A stretch of DNA of 64,000 nt. Source: TK10-74A sp965263065 (GTDB lineage: Bacteria > Chloroflexota > Dehalococcoidia > Bin125). The notes beneath the pieces are model-generated. The model saw only the letters and a program-made list of their open reading frames with translations. It did not search any database and was not told the DNA's origin. Positions 49,920 to 57,806 of this stretch are shown here, in pieces (the first letter of the stretch is position 1; the number at the start of each line of letters is the position of its first letter). The DNA is taken from positions 1,736,001 to 1,800,000 of the forward strand of contig CBDHGH010000003.1 in the NCBI GenBank assembly GCA_965263065.1, in the 5' to 3' direction. The position numbers were made by a program, and so were the translations under genes.

Positions 49920-51109
49920 TCGGAGGCCCCCGCGATCGCGGTGGCGTGGGGTCGCGTCCACCCCCGCGTTCGACCGCCCAGCAGCGCCACCGCTCCCACG
50001 AGCAGTAGGATCGCCGACACCCAGAACACCGTCTCCACGTTGAGCGCCGACGCCACGAAGCCCAGCCCCACCCCCGCGATCAACTGGCCCAGATCCCACG
50101 CCACCTGGAAGATCGCCGTCGCGCCGCCGCGCTGTCCGGCCCCCACCCGGTCGATCGAGAGCGCCAGCATCGTCGTGTGGACCGCCGCGAAGCCCAGGCC
50201 CGCGACCGCCCCGGACAGCAGCATCTCGGTGCTGTTCTGCGCCTGCGTCAGGATCAGCATCCCGGCGGCCGCCACGATCAGCCCCAGCAGCGCGATGCGC
50301 ACCCGCCCCACGCGGTCCGAGATGCGTCCCGCCGTGGGCCGCGCCAGCACCGTCGTCACGCCCATCACCAGGAAAAACAGCCCCACGTTGCCCAGGTCGC
50401 GCTCCTTGCCCAGCAGCGGCAGGAACGTCGCCGCCGCCGACCAGGCGAAGGTGAACGTCAGGAAGATGCCCATCGGAAACAGCGCCCCGCGCGGGAACAG
50501 CGTCGGCCGCGGGCCCGTCCCGGCCGGCGCCCCGCGCGGCTCCTTCACCCCCACCGTGAAGACCAGCGTCGCCAGCGACGTCACCGCCGACACGATGAAC
50601 ACCGCATCGAAGCCCCAGCTATCGGCGATCACCACCCCCAGCGCCGGCATCGTGATCTGCGCCCCCGAGGCCGCCATCCCGAAGAAGCCCAGCCCCTCGC
50701 CGCGGCGCGAGGGCGGGATCAACTCCGCCGCCAGCGACGTCGCCGACGTCGGCCACAGCGCCATCCCAATCCCCTGCACCAGGCGCAGCGCCAGCAGCGA
50801 CCACACGTCCTGCGAGAACACCATCAGGAACAGCGCCAGCGCGAAGACCACCGTGCCCAGCCGCATCAAGCGCAGGCGCTTGCCCTCGTCGCACCAGCGC
50901 CCCACGTGCGGCCGGATCAGCAGCGGCAGCAGCCCGAAGCCCCCCACCACCAGCCCCACCTGCCACTCCGCGCCGCCGATCTCGTCGACGTAGTCGGGCA
51001 GCACCGACAGCAGGTACATGAAGCTCGCGAAGAAGCTGAACGTCCCCACCGTCGTGAGGATGTAGTCGCGCGTCCACAGCGGCGGGCGGTCGGGCGTCGA
51101 TGGGGTCAC
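49916..51109 (-). CDS. MFS transporter
   Basis: A 397-residue membrane protein with about twelve helices in two halves: YILTTVGTFSFFASFMYLLS at the start, GLLPLLIRPHVGRWCDEGKR carrying the loop 2-3 signature, LRLVQGIGMALWPTSATSLA, a central loop with VGVKEPRGAP and a second half with TVLARPTAGRISDRVGRVR. This is the drug:proton or sugar-efflux-like MFS type; substrate unknown. GTG start at 51107-51109; an internal start is possible. Confidence 0.88.
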   Translation of the reverse strand: MTPSTPDRPPLWTRDYILTTVGTFSFFASFMYLLSVLPDYVDEIGGAEWQVGLVVGGFGLLPLLIRPHVGRWCDEGKRLRLMRLGTVVFALALFLMVFSQDVWSLLALRLVQGIGMALWPTSATSLAAELIPPSRRGEGLGFFGMAASGAQITMPALGVVIADSWGFDAVFIVSAVTSLATLVFTVGVKEPRGAPAGTGPRPTLFPRGALFPMGIFLTFTFAWSAAATFLPLLGKERDLGNVGLFFLVMGVTTVLARPTAGRISDRVGRVRIALLGLIVAAAGMLILTQAQNSTEMLLSGAVAGLGFAAVHTTMLALSIDRVGAGQRGGATAIFQVAWDLGQLIAGVGLGFVASALNVETVFWVSAILLLVGAVALLGGRTRGWTRPHATAIAGASD

Positions 51110-51179
51110 CGCCGCAGTATCGCCGATCGGCCGTGGATGGGCCTCTCGCCCGCGATCCCCGCGCGTTCCCTACCCGGCC

Positions 51180-51392
51180 CTATCGTTCAGGATGAATGCG
51201 ACGGCGTGTGGGTGTAGCCTGCGCCGCGAAGTGCGGCGAGCACCGCTGGATGATGGCGACCTTTGCCTCCAGGAGCAGCAGGCGGGTCTGCGCTCCACCC
51301 ACGAAGGCGACCAGCAGATCGGTGTCTTCTTGCTTGCCCGCGATGCAGGTGATCGGATACGTTGCGAACCAGAACAGATGTGCGTCCGAGGT
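51180..51392 (-). pseudogene. Decayed fragment of a nuclease-like (ExK) hypothetical gene
   Basis: On the minus strand, in a frame without a usable start, is a stretch that reads HLFWFATYPITCIAGKQEDT, DLLVAFVGGAQTRLLLLEAK and then RRRIHPER before TAG (51180-51182). Dxn-ExK spacing (DTDLLVAF...LLLLEAK) is that of PD-(D/E)xK-like hypothetical proteins I recall from accessory regions. The upstream part is missing and the protein would be too short, so it is called a remnant. It lies antisense to the start of the DUF433 gene. Confidence 0.4.
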
Positions 51393-51404
51393 TGGAGTTT
51401 CGGC

Positions 51405-52103
51405 ATGGCTATGGCGCGCGACGTGCCTATCGAATCACGCCCCGGAGACTCAGGCTTCTACGGCCCGGTAGAAGCCTGCCGCCTCACTCGGGTGCCACTG
51501 TCGACCCTGCGGTATTGGGTGAAGGCGGGCATCATCACCCCTTCCCGCCGACTCGTGGGTGCGCAGACACGGGTGTGCCGTGACGGCTACTCGCTTGCGG
51601 ACCTCGGGTATATCCGCCTTCTCCATCAGCTCCGCACCCGGGGTGTTCCCACGGAGGACGCGGTGCGATTCCTGAACGCGATGCTTGACATGATTGGGCC
51701 GCCAGGCCCCTCGTGGGCTGAAGTTCGTGTATGGGTCGACGGGAAGCGCGTCTATCTCTTTGAAGCGGGTGAATGGGCAACGATGGAGGCGCAGAGGCTC
51801 ACCCGCCGCGGCGCGGGGCTCCAGCGAGTAGCAGACACGTTCTTTGGCGACGCCTTCATCGGGCTCCAGGGAAGCGCAGACTCCATCTTGGTGCCGCCGG
51901 AACTCCTTGAGCATATCGAGATCAATGCTGAGGTCATTGACGGTGAACCCGTTATCCGAGGCACGCGGATTCCGACGAGAACCATCCAGAAACTTGCAAG
52001 CGCCCGCTCTACATCCGAGATCTTGGAGATGTACCCTTTCCTCACGTGTGACCAGATCAAGTCCGCACTGGAGTACGAGCAATACCTAGATCGCGCCGCC
52101 TGA
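51405..52103 (+). CDS. MerR-like HTH plus DUF433 protein (putative antitoxin)
   Basis: A 232-residue protein with two modules. Residues about 20-60 are a MerR-type winged helix (RLTRVPLSTLRYWVKAGIIT). Near the C terminus AEVIDGEPVIRGTRIPTRTI and LEMYPFLTCDQIKSALEYEQ are the DUF433 signature. DUF433 proteins act as antitoxins of PIN-like DUF5615 toxins, and the next gene is exactly that. ATG at 51405 has GGAG eight bases ahead; the frame is open further upstream but without homology. Low GC suggests acquisition. Confidence 0.85.
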   Translation: MAMARDVPIESRPGDSGFYGPVEACRLTRVPLSTLRYWVKAGIITPSRRLVGAQTRVCRDGYSLADLGYIRLLHQLRTRGVPTEDAVRFLNAMLDMIGPPGPSWAEVRVWVDGKRVYLFEAGEWATMEAQRLTRRGAGLQRVADTFFGDAFIGLQGSADSILVPPELLEHIEINAEVIDGEPVIRGTRIPTRTIQKLASARSTSEILEMYPFLTCDQIKSALEYEQYLDRAA

Positions 52104-52663
52104 GATTCGTTGGAGACGAGGCGCTGCCCGTCCCATGGATTGTGCCCCTGCGGCGCCTTGGCTTCGATCTGCTCGCGTTCCACGACGATCCGGAGCTGGC
52201 GGGCTTGCGCGATGATGTTGACATTCTGAAGTGGGCGCGTAGGCACCGGCGAGTATTCCTGAGTGTGGACCTGTTTCGCGGCGACACGGGGAAGCGGATG
52301 CAGGACGAGGTGTCGCGCCGCGGAGGTAGTGTCATCAAGGTTGGCGGGGGCCCGGAACAGCCGATGACTCGGTTTCTCGGTAAGGTTCTCATCCACCAAG
52401 AGCACTGGGAACCATTCCTATTGGATGGCCACGGCTGGGTCCACATTCAACGTGGTGACTCAGGGCGATGCTCGATGACTCGACCAAAGGACTTGGACCG
52501 CATGGCGTGGATCGAAACTGAGCAAGGCAGGCGCTACGTGTCGGTTCGAGACGCTGCGCGAACAGGTCCGCCGAGGACACGCGGCAGGGGCAAGACATAC
52601 GTCAAGGTGGCGGGCCAGTCTCTAGCGGAATGGTCCAAACGGGGCGACAGCGGTCGTGGGTAG
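52100..52663 (+). CDS. DUF5615 PIN-like protein, probable toxin, likely CTG start
   Basis: PIN-fold RNase-like protein. The family's first strand and acidic residues are RFVGDEALPVPWIV, then LRRLGFDLLAFHDDPELAG and LRDDVDILKWARRHRRVFLSVD, the usual order. These first residues lie in frame upstream of the GTG at 52142, where no ATG, GTG or TTG exists. The only candidate is CTG at 52100, overlapping the DUF433 stop as CTGA. Starting at GTG would delete the catalytic Asp. The second half (HGWVHIQRGDSG, TGPPRTRGRGKTYVK) is an unusual extension of about 80 residues beyond the PIN-like core. Confidence 0.72.
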   Translation: MRFVGDEALPVPWIVPLRRLGFDLLAFHDDPELAGLRDDVDILKWARRHRRVFLSVDLFRGDTGKRMQDEVSRRGGSVIKVGGGPEQPMTRFLGKVLIHQEHWEPFLLDGHGWVHIQRGDSGRCSMTRPKDLDRMAWIETEQGRRYVSVRDAARTGPPRTRGRGKTYVKVAGQSLAEWSKRGDSGRG

Positions 52664-52924
52664 CAGCTGAGGACACCTGCATCTCGCTGGACCCGTTGTC
52701 GCGCGCCAGATTCTCCACGTCGTAGCTTGGCCAGGCGTACGGTGTCGACGGCCCGGAGGCCCATGCCCTCCGCGCCACCCGACCGCGATTCCGCCCCTCA
52801 ATGAACACGATTGTGCGCACAAAAAAACACCCGCCCGGGGATCGGGCCGAAGCCACGATCCAGCGGACGGGGTGGAATTGACCCTCACTCTACCATCCTC
52901 ATCCGCCGCCGGCAACCCGACCCC

Positions 52925-53665
52925 CTATCCCCCCCAGCCGCCGCTCAGCGAGAAGAACTGCCCCGTCTGGAAGCGATTGACGCCGTCCAGCAGCGCCGCG
53001 CAGAAGTGCGCCACCTCCTCGGGACGCCCCAGCCGGCGGATCGGCACCCGCGACTCGATCTTCGCGCGGATGACCGGGTCGTCCGCGCCGGTGGCCGCCC
53101 GGTAGCCCGGGTAGTCCAGGTGGTTCGTCCCGATGGCGTTGACCGTCACCCCCTGCTTCGCGACCCGCAGCGCCGCGTTGCGCACCAGCATGTTGGCCGC
53201 CGCCCGCGTCGCGCTGTACAGAGCCGCCCCCGGTGTCGGGCTGGCCCCGCTGGCGCTCGTCACGATCACCACCTGCCCGCCGCCCCGCTCGACCATCACC
53301 GGCAGCAGCGCCTGCAGCGCGTGCAGCGTCGACTCGACGTTCAGCGCCGTCAGCTGCCGCAGATCCTCGACGCTGGCTTGGAAGATGTCGCCCGTGATGA
53401 TCCGCCCCGTGCGGATGCAGGCCGCGTCGAGCCGGCCGAAGCGCGACAGCGCCGCATCGATCAGCGCCGGGACCGTCTCCGGCCGCGTCAGGTCCGCCGT
53501 CCCGGTTACCGCTTCCACGCTCGCGCCCCCCGCGACGAGCTCCTCGACCAGGCCCTCGGCCGGCTCGCTTAGCACCAGGTCGTGCTCGCGCGCCGCCAGC
53601 GTGCGCGCCAGATCGGGCCCCAGGTGCGTATTGGCGTCGGCGATGATCGCGACTCGTCGGGACAT
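52925..53665 (-). CDS. Atypical short-chain dehydrogenase-like protein
   Basis: A 246-residue SDR-fold protein. ATG start (53663-53665). The glycine motif is changed (VAIIADANTHLGPDL instead of TGxxxGIG) and the active-site Lys is Arg (ALYSATRAAANML). NNAG is replaced too (AACIRTGRII). Ser is in VIVTSASGAS. C terminus QFFSLSGGWGG is SDR-like. It may bind a different cofactor or have lost catalysis. It lies in the same direction as the carboxyltransferase 53748-55310, 82 bases downstream of it, so they may share a transcript. Confidence 0.8.
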   Translation of the reverse strand: MSRRVAIIADANTHLGPDLARTLAAREHDLVLSEPAEGLVEELVAGGASVEAVTGTADLTRPETVPALIDAALSRFGRLDAACIRTGRIITGDIFQASVEDLRQLTALNVESTLHALQALLPVMVERGGGQVVIVTSASGASPTPGAALYSATRAAANMLVRNAALRVAKQGVTVNAIGTNHLDYPGYRAATGADDPVIRAKIESRVPIRRLGRPEEVAHFCAALLDGVNRFQTGQFFSLSGGWGG

Positions 53666-53747
53666 GTCGGCTCCTCCCCCGCTCGCGCGCCAGCGTATGC
53701 CAGCGGTCGCCGCCGCCCCAGCCCGGGGCGTTGTCTTCAGCAGCCTG

Positions 53748-55310
53748 CTAGGGGCGGTACGTGGGCCCGACGCCGGGCCCGAGCTGCGTCTTGATCACGC
53801 CCTGCGCCATGTCCACGAAGTCGCAGAGCAGGGACCGCGTGTCGCGTGGGTCGATCAGGTCCATTCCGCTGGCCTCGGCGGTGCGGAAGGGTGAGGTGAG
53901 CTGGCGGAGCCCGTCCTCGATCTCGGCGCGCTTCGCGTCGGGATCGGGCGCCTCGGCGATGACGCGCCGGAAGGCGGCGTCGGTGCCGCCCTCGATGTGC
54001 ATCGACCCCCAGCGTCCCGAGACCCAGGCGTAGCGGCGATACAGGTGCGGCCCCGCGCGGTACTGGATCCCGCCGGCCAGGCCGAAGGTCCGCCGCAGGA
54101 TGATCGAAATCCAGGGCATGGTGCTCTGCAGGATCGCGTGCATCAGGCGCGCGCCGGCCCGCTCGACGCCCTGCTTCTCCGACTCCACGCCCACCTGGAA
54201 GCCCGGCTCGTCGAGCAGGATCACCACGGGGATGTGGAACGTGTCGCAGAGCTGCACCAGGCGGGTCGACTTCTCGGCCGCCGCCGTGTCCATCGAGCCG
54301 CCCTTGTACTTGGGGTTGCTCGTGATCACGCCGATCGGGTAGCCGTGCGTGCGCGCCAGCCCAATGACCCGCGAGCGCCCGTAGCCGGGCGCGATCTCGA
54401 AGAACGACCCCGCGTCGAACACGCCGGCGATCATCACGTAGGGGTCGTAGACCTTGCGGATGTCGCGCGGCACGAGCGAGAGCAGGCGCTCGTCGCGGCG
54501 GTTCGGGTCGTCCGACGTGTCGCCGCGCGGGGGCATCTGCCAGACGTTGTCGGGCAGGTAGCTGAGGAAGCGCTTGGCCTGCTCGATCGCGTCGGCCTCG
54601 CTCTCCGCCGCGTTATCGACGACGCCGCTCCCGCGGGTGTGGATGCGCCAGCCGCCCAGGTCCTCCTTGTCGATCTCGATGCCCAGCGCCGCCTTGACGA
54701 CCGGCGGCCCGCCGGGGAAGACCTGCCCCGTGCCCTTGGACATGACGCTGAAGTGGGCCAGGGGCGGCAGGGGCGCCGCGCCGCCCGCCGCCGGCCCCAG
54801 CACGACCGACACCACCGGCGCCAGGCTGAGCTGGTTCGAGACGCTTTCGGAGTACTCGGGGCCGTCGGGGATGTAGGTGCGGCCCAGCTCGTTGTACTCG
54901 TTCACGCTGCCCCCGGCGGTGTCGATCAGGAAGACCGCCGGCAGCCGCAACTCCAACGCGTCGGGGTGCCCGTGGCCGATGTCCACGCCGCCGTCGTCGT
55001 CGTTGCCGCTGGCGCCGCGCACCGAGAAGTCCGTCGCCTGCAGCCAGACGCGGCGCCCGTTGACCTTCGCGACGCCCCGCAGCCGGCTGCCGGGCGTGAA
55101 CGCGGTCAGGGCGCCGTCGGCGTCGTACTGGGCGTGTCCGGCCAGCTTGCCCATCTGCTGGAACGAGCCGGGGTCGACCAGCATGTCCAGCCGCTCGCGC
55201 ACCATCAGCTTGCCCCGCGTGCGCTGCCGCGCGACCCCCTCGGGGCCGCCCATCGCGTCGGCCATCGCGTGACGGCGCTTGAGTTCATCGACCTCGGGTT
55301 GCCAGACCAT
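53748..55310 (-). CDS. Acyl-CoA carboxylase carboxyltransferase (beta-type) subunit
   Basis: A 520-residue enzyme of the biotin-dependent propionyl/acetyl-CoA carboxylase or methylmalonyl-CoA decarboxylase group. Family blocks: QRTRGKLMVRERLDMLVDPG, AVFLIDTAGGSVNEYNEL, VSVVLGPAAGGAAPLPPLAH, MIAGVFDAGSFFEIAPGYG, GVITSNPKYKGGSMDTAAAE and FGLAGGIQYRAGPHLYRRY. Length is right. No biotin carboxylase or carrier gene is adjacent, so partners must be elsewhere. ATG at 55308-55310. Confidence 0.9.
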   Translation of the reverse strand: MVWQPEVDELKRRHAMADAMGGPEGVARQRTRGKLMVRERLDMLVDPGSFQQMGKLAGHAQYDADGALTAFTPGSRLRGVAKVNGRRVWLQATDFSVRGASGNDDDGGVDIGHGHPDALELRLPAVFLIDTAGGSVNEYNELGRTYIPDGPEYSESVSNQLSLAPVVSVVLGPAAGGAAPLPPLAHFSVMSKGTGQVFPGGPPVVKAALGIEIDKEDLGGWRIHTRGSGVVDNAAESEADAIEQAKRFLSYLPDNVWQMPPRGDTSDDPNRRDERLLSLVPRDIRKVYDPYVMIAGVFDAGSFFEIAPGYGRSRVIGLARTHGYPIGVITSNPKYKGGSMDTAAAEKSTRLVQLCDTFHIPVVILLDEPGFQVGVESEKQGVERAGARLMHAILQSTMPWISIILRRTFGLAGGIQYRAGPHLYRRYAWVSGRWGSMHIEGGTDAAFRRVIAEAPDPDAKRAEIEDGLRQLTSPFRTAEASGMDLIDPRDTRSLLCDFVDMAQGVIKTQLGPGVGPTYRP

Positions 55311-55444
55311 GGTGGTGCCTTTCAGGCGGTGCGGAGCGGACTGGCTCCACGGTACCGGCCCCCACCCTGCGTCGCCAGCGATCCCCCCGCCCCACCCCCT
55401 CCGACGCCTCCCGCTACACTTGCCCTTGACCCCGGGAGGAGCCC

Positions 55445-56533
55445 ATGGACGTCACGACCCCGCGCCGCGTCGGCGAGAGCGACCTCAGCGTCACGCCGCT
55501 CGGCTTCGGCGGCGGCACGATCGGCGGCGCCGCCGTGCCCGACGACGTCGCCCTCGACACGGTGCGCGAGGCCTGGGATCAGGGCGTGCGCTTCTTCGAC
55601 ACCGCGCCCTGGTACGGCATCGGCCGCTCCGAGCGCCGCCTCGGGCTGGCCCTGGGGGCGCTCGACGCCCGCGACCAATTCGTCCTCAACACCAAGGTCG
55701 GCAAGTGGCTCGTGCCCGAGCCCGTCCGCGACGACAGCCGCAAGACATCCACCCCCGACGGCTCCCCCCGCACGCCCCGCGACCGGCGCAGCGGCTTCCG
55801 CATCGCCTTCGAATACACCTACGACGCCATCCACGCTCAGCACTACGACTCGCGCCAGCGGCTCGGCCTGGCCGCCGTCGACAGCCTCACGATCCACGAC
55901 ATGGACTGGGGCTACCACGACGCCGGGCAGATGGACGCCCACCTGCGCGAGCTCTCGCGCGACGGCGGCGGCGGCGCCCGCGCCCTGGAGGAGCTGCGCG
56001 AGGCCGGCGCCATCCGCGCCATCGGCATCGGCTGCAACCTGCAGCCGCAGAACGCCCCCAGCTGGCTCGACGGCAGCCACGAGGACCTCTACGAGCGCCT
56101 CGTGGAGATGGTCGACCTCGACTTCTTCATCGTCGCCGGCGGCTACACGCTGCTCGAGCAGCGCGCCCTGCGGCGCCTGATGCCCCTCTGCGAGCGGCGC
56201 GGCATCGGCGTCGTCATCGCCTCGCCCTACGCCGGCGGCTGGCTCGCCGCGCCCGGCGAAGCCGCCTACATGTACGCGCCCGCGTCGCCCGACATCGTCG
56301 AGCGCTCGCGCAGCATGCAAGCGACCTGCGAGGCCCACGGCGTGCCCCTGGCCACGGCGGCGTTGCAGTTCCCCCTCGCCCACCCGGCCGTCGTGGCGGT
56401 CATCCCCGGCGCGAAGTCCCCCGCCGAGACGGCCCAGAGCGCCGAGCGCCTGACCGTTCCCATCCCCCCCGCCCTCTGGCGCGACCTCAAAGCGCAATCC
56501 CTGATCGACCCCGCCGCCCCCACCCCCGCCTGA
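55445..56533 (+). CDS. Aldo/keto reductase (fucose/aldose dehydrogenase-like)
   Basis: A 362-residue NAD(P)-dependent reductase of AKR fold. Catalytic Asp-Tyr-Lys-His are visible: RFFDTAPWYGIGRSERRLG, FVLNTKVGKW and LTIHDMDWGYHD. The layout is of L-fucose dehydrogenase or D-threo-aldose 1-dehydrogenase type, with an extended loop RFIS-like SGFRIAFEYTYDAIHAQH. ATG at 55445 has GGGAGGAG before it. Divergent from the carboxyltransferase. Confidence 0.9.
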   Translation: MDVTTPRRVGESDLSVTPLGFGGGTIGGAAVPDDVALDTVREAWDQGVRFFDTAPWYGIGRSERRLGLALGALDARDQFVLNTKVGKWLVPEPVRDDSRKTSTPDGSPRTPRDRRSGFRIAFEYTYDAIHAQHYDSRQRLGLAAVDSLTIHDMDWGYHDAGQMDAHLRELSRDGGGGARALEELREAGAIRAIGIGCNLQPQNAPSWLDGSHEDLYERLVEMVDLDFFIVAGGYTLLEQRALRRLMPLCERRGIGVVIASPYAGGWLAAPGEAAYMYAPASPDIVERSRSMQATCEAHGVPLATAALQFPLAHPAVVAVIPGAKSPAETAQSAERLTVPIPPALWRDLKAQSLIDPAAPTPA

Positions 56534-56570
56534 CCGCCCACCTTGCTCCCTTCCCCCTTCCCCTTCCGGT

Positions 56571-56603
56571 CCCCCCTCTCCATCGCTTCAGATGGAGAGG
56601 GGG
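56571..56603 (+). terminator. Hairpin with CCCCCTCTCCATC arms behind the aldo/keto reductase
   Basis: Arms CCCCCCTCTCCATC (56571-56584) and GATGGAGAGGGGG (56591-56603) pair perfectly over 13 bases around GCTTCA. It ends the aldo/keto reductase transcript. Followed by TTAGGGGGTGAGG, the arrangement is that of a REP-like intergenic repeat I have seen in other GC-rich genomes; copies elsewhere in this genome cannot be checked here. Confidence 0.6.
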
Positions 56604-56704
56604 TTAGGGGGTGAGGTTCCCTCGCCGCGCCCGGCGGCGGGTCGCGTCTCAGATCGCCGCGCGCGGCCGGGGAGACGGATGCCTCAGTGTCTCGTCTTCC
56701 GCAC

Positions 56705-56968
56705 TCACGGGCGGCGCAGGATGTCGTGCGAGCAGTGATTCCGAAGCACGATGTCTCTGGAATCGTCATACTGGAACGTCAGCCGATTCGAGCGGTCGAT
56801 GTACGCCTCCCACACCCCGTCCTCGCCCCGCACGCGATGGACGTTGAGACCAGGATGCCGCGGGTTCTCCACAAGACGCGCGATCGTTCGCGCCAGGGCG
56901 CCCTGCATCTGAGGTGGCTTCTTCCTGAGCTTCTTGTCGAAGTACGTCGTGAACACGACCTTGGGCAA
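56705..56968 (-). CDS. RelE/ParE-like toxin
   Basis: An 87-residue basic protein of RelE fold: VVFTTYFDKKLRKKPPQMQG (helix start), ALARTIARLVENPRHPGLNV, then VHRVRGEDGVWEAYIDRSNR and LTFQYDDSRDIVLRNHCSHD, as in mRNA-cleaving toxins of this family. The start codon is TTG at 56966-56968, with AAGGA upstream; it lies four bases after the antitoxin stop. The C-terminal HDILRRP matches the family's basic end. Low GC. Confidence 0.83.
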   Translation of the reverse strand: MPKVVFTTYFDKKLRKKPPQMQGALARTIARLVENPRHPGLNVHRVRGEDGVWEAYIDRSNRLTFQYDDSRDIVLRNHCSHDILRRP

Positions 56969-56972
56969 CAGG

Positions 56973-57239
56973 TCAGTCCTTCGCGCGGAGGAGCCAACGC
57001 ACAGCATCCTGCGCGCTCTCAAACTTCTTGCTCTGTCCCGCAGCGATTTCCGCGAGGGCTTCGCGTTCACCGGCCTGCCACTCTGGAGTCCAGTAATACT
57101 CCTGGCTCTCCGGGATCACGAGCGGCGGCCCCCCCTGTCGCACGGGCGTGGTGGCGCGGGCGATCACTGGCCCCGCGACGAAGGTGAGCGATGTCGTTGC
57201 GGATGCTCCGACAACGATCGTGGTTCGCCGATCAGACAT
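56973..57239 (-). CDS. Antitoxin partner of the RelE-like protein
   Basis: An 88-residue protein: MSDRRTTIVVGASATTSLTF, then EYYWTPEWQAGEREALAEIA and KKFESAQDAVRWLLRA. The second half is typical of antitoxins that wrap a RelE-type toxin (YYWTPEWQAGEREAL...F-x-A-x-DAIRWL). ATG at 57237-57239. It is the first gene of the pair, as in relBE-type operons, and probably represses it. Confidence 0.82.
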   Translation of the reverse strand: MSDRRTTIVVGASATTSLTFVAGPVIARATTPVRQGGPPLVIPESQEYYWTPEWQAGEREALAEIAAGQSKKFESAQDAVRWLLRAKD

Positions 57240-57257
57240 GACACTCTCCTGCACACA

Positions 57258-57575
57258 TCAGATGTTCGTGTCGGGGTCCATTTCCGACAGAAGGCTTGCG
57301 AGCCCCTTCAAGCTGCTGGGTGTGATCGAGAACCGGGCGAGAGTTCGGACAGGAACGAACTCGATCCCTTTGGCCTGCTCCAGAACCTCGTCAGGCGTGC
57401 CGAGAAGCAGTGGAGCTGCCGAATGCCCGACAACGAGAACGTACTCTTCTGGGCAACCCCCTGCTTCCTTCGCGGTTCCTGCGAGCAGGGCGAAGTCGTT
57501 CGCGGCCACGACGGCTGATTCATCGACCTTCACCCATGCCTTCGGCAACTGGATGGCCGCCGCATCGGAGTTCAT
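57258..57575 (-). CDS. Hypothetical protein, DUF3467-like
   Basis: A 105-residue protein: AWVKVDESAVVAANDFALLA, YVLVVGHSAAPLLLGTPDEV and LARFSITPSSLKGLASLLSE. The end TPSSLKGLASLL is like the C-terminal helix of DUF3467 proteins, and the strand layout agrees, but the match is weak. ATG at 57573-57575. Reads in the same direction as the TA pair and tRNA-Pro. Confidence 0.55.
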   Translation of the reverse strand: MNSDAAAIQLPKAWVKVDESAVVAANDFALLAGTAKEAGGCPEEYVLVVGHSAAPLLLGTPDEVLEQAKGIEFVPVRTLARFSITPSSLKGLASLLSEMDPDTNI

Positions 57576-57673
57576 GGTGCATCCTCGAGTTCGTCCACCA
57601 CGGCTCCCGTCCGCGGATGATGCGGGAGAGCCCTGAGGATCATACGCGGAAGCCGCCGTCGCTGCGGTGTGTC

Positions 57674-57750
57674 TGGTCGGGGCGGTCGGATTCGAACCGA
57701 CGGCCTCTTGACCCCCAGTCAAGTGCGCTACCGGACTGCGCCACGCCCCG
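57674..57750 (-). tRNA. tRNA-Pro (anticodon GGG), with encoded CCA
   Basis: The minus strand folds into a perfect cloverleaf of 77 bases. Acceptor arm CGGGGCG/CGCCCCG, D arm GCGC...GCGC, anticodon arm CTTGA/TCAAG with loop CTGGGGG (U33 then GGG), T arm GTCGG/CCGAC with loop TTCGAAT, discriminator A and an encoded CCA end at 57674-57676. It reads CCC/CCU codons. It lies between the low-GC TA island and mfd, a common integration setting. Confidence 0.97.
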
Positions 57751-57806
57751 AGGACACCACCGCCGGAGTCACGGCCCGAACGGCCCGACGCCGGCGCCCC
57801 GCCATC

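Noticed and set aside
52664..52924. Possible gene between the DUF5615 protein and the SDR
   Set aside because: Frames are short and lack motifs or ribosome sites; nothing recognisable was seen.
57674..57697. tRNA-Pro 3' end as an attachment site
   Set aside because: No second copy of the tRNA end and no integrase were found in the window, so it is kept only as a weak idea.
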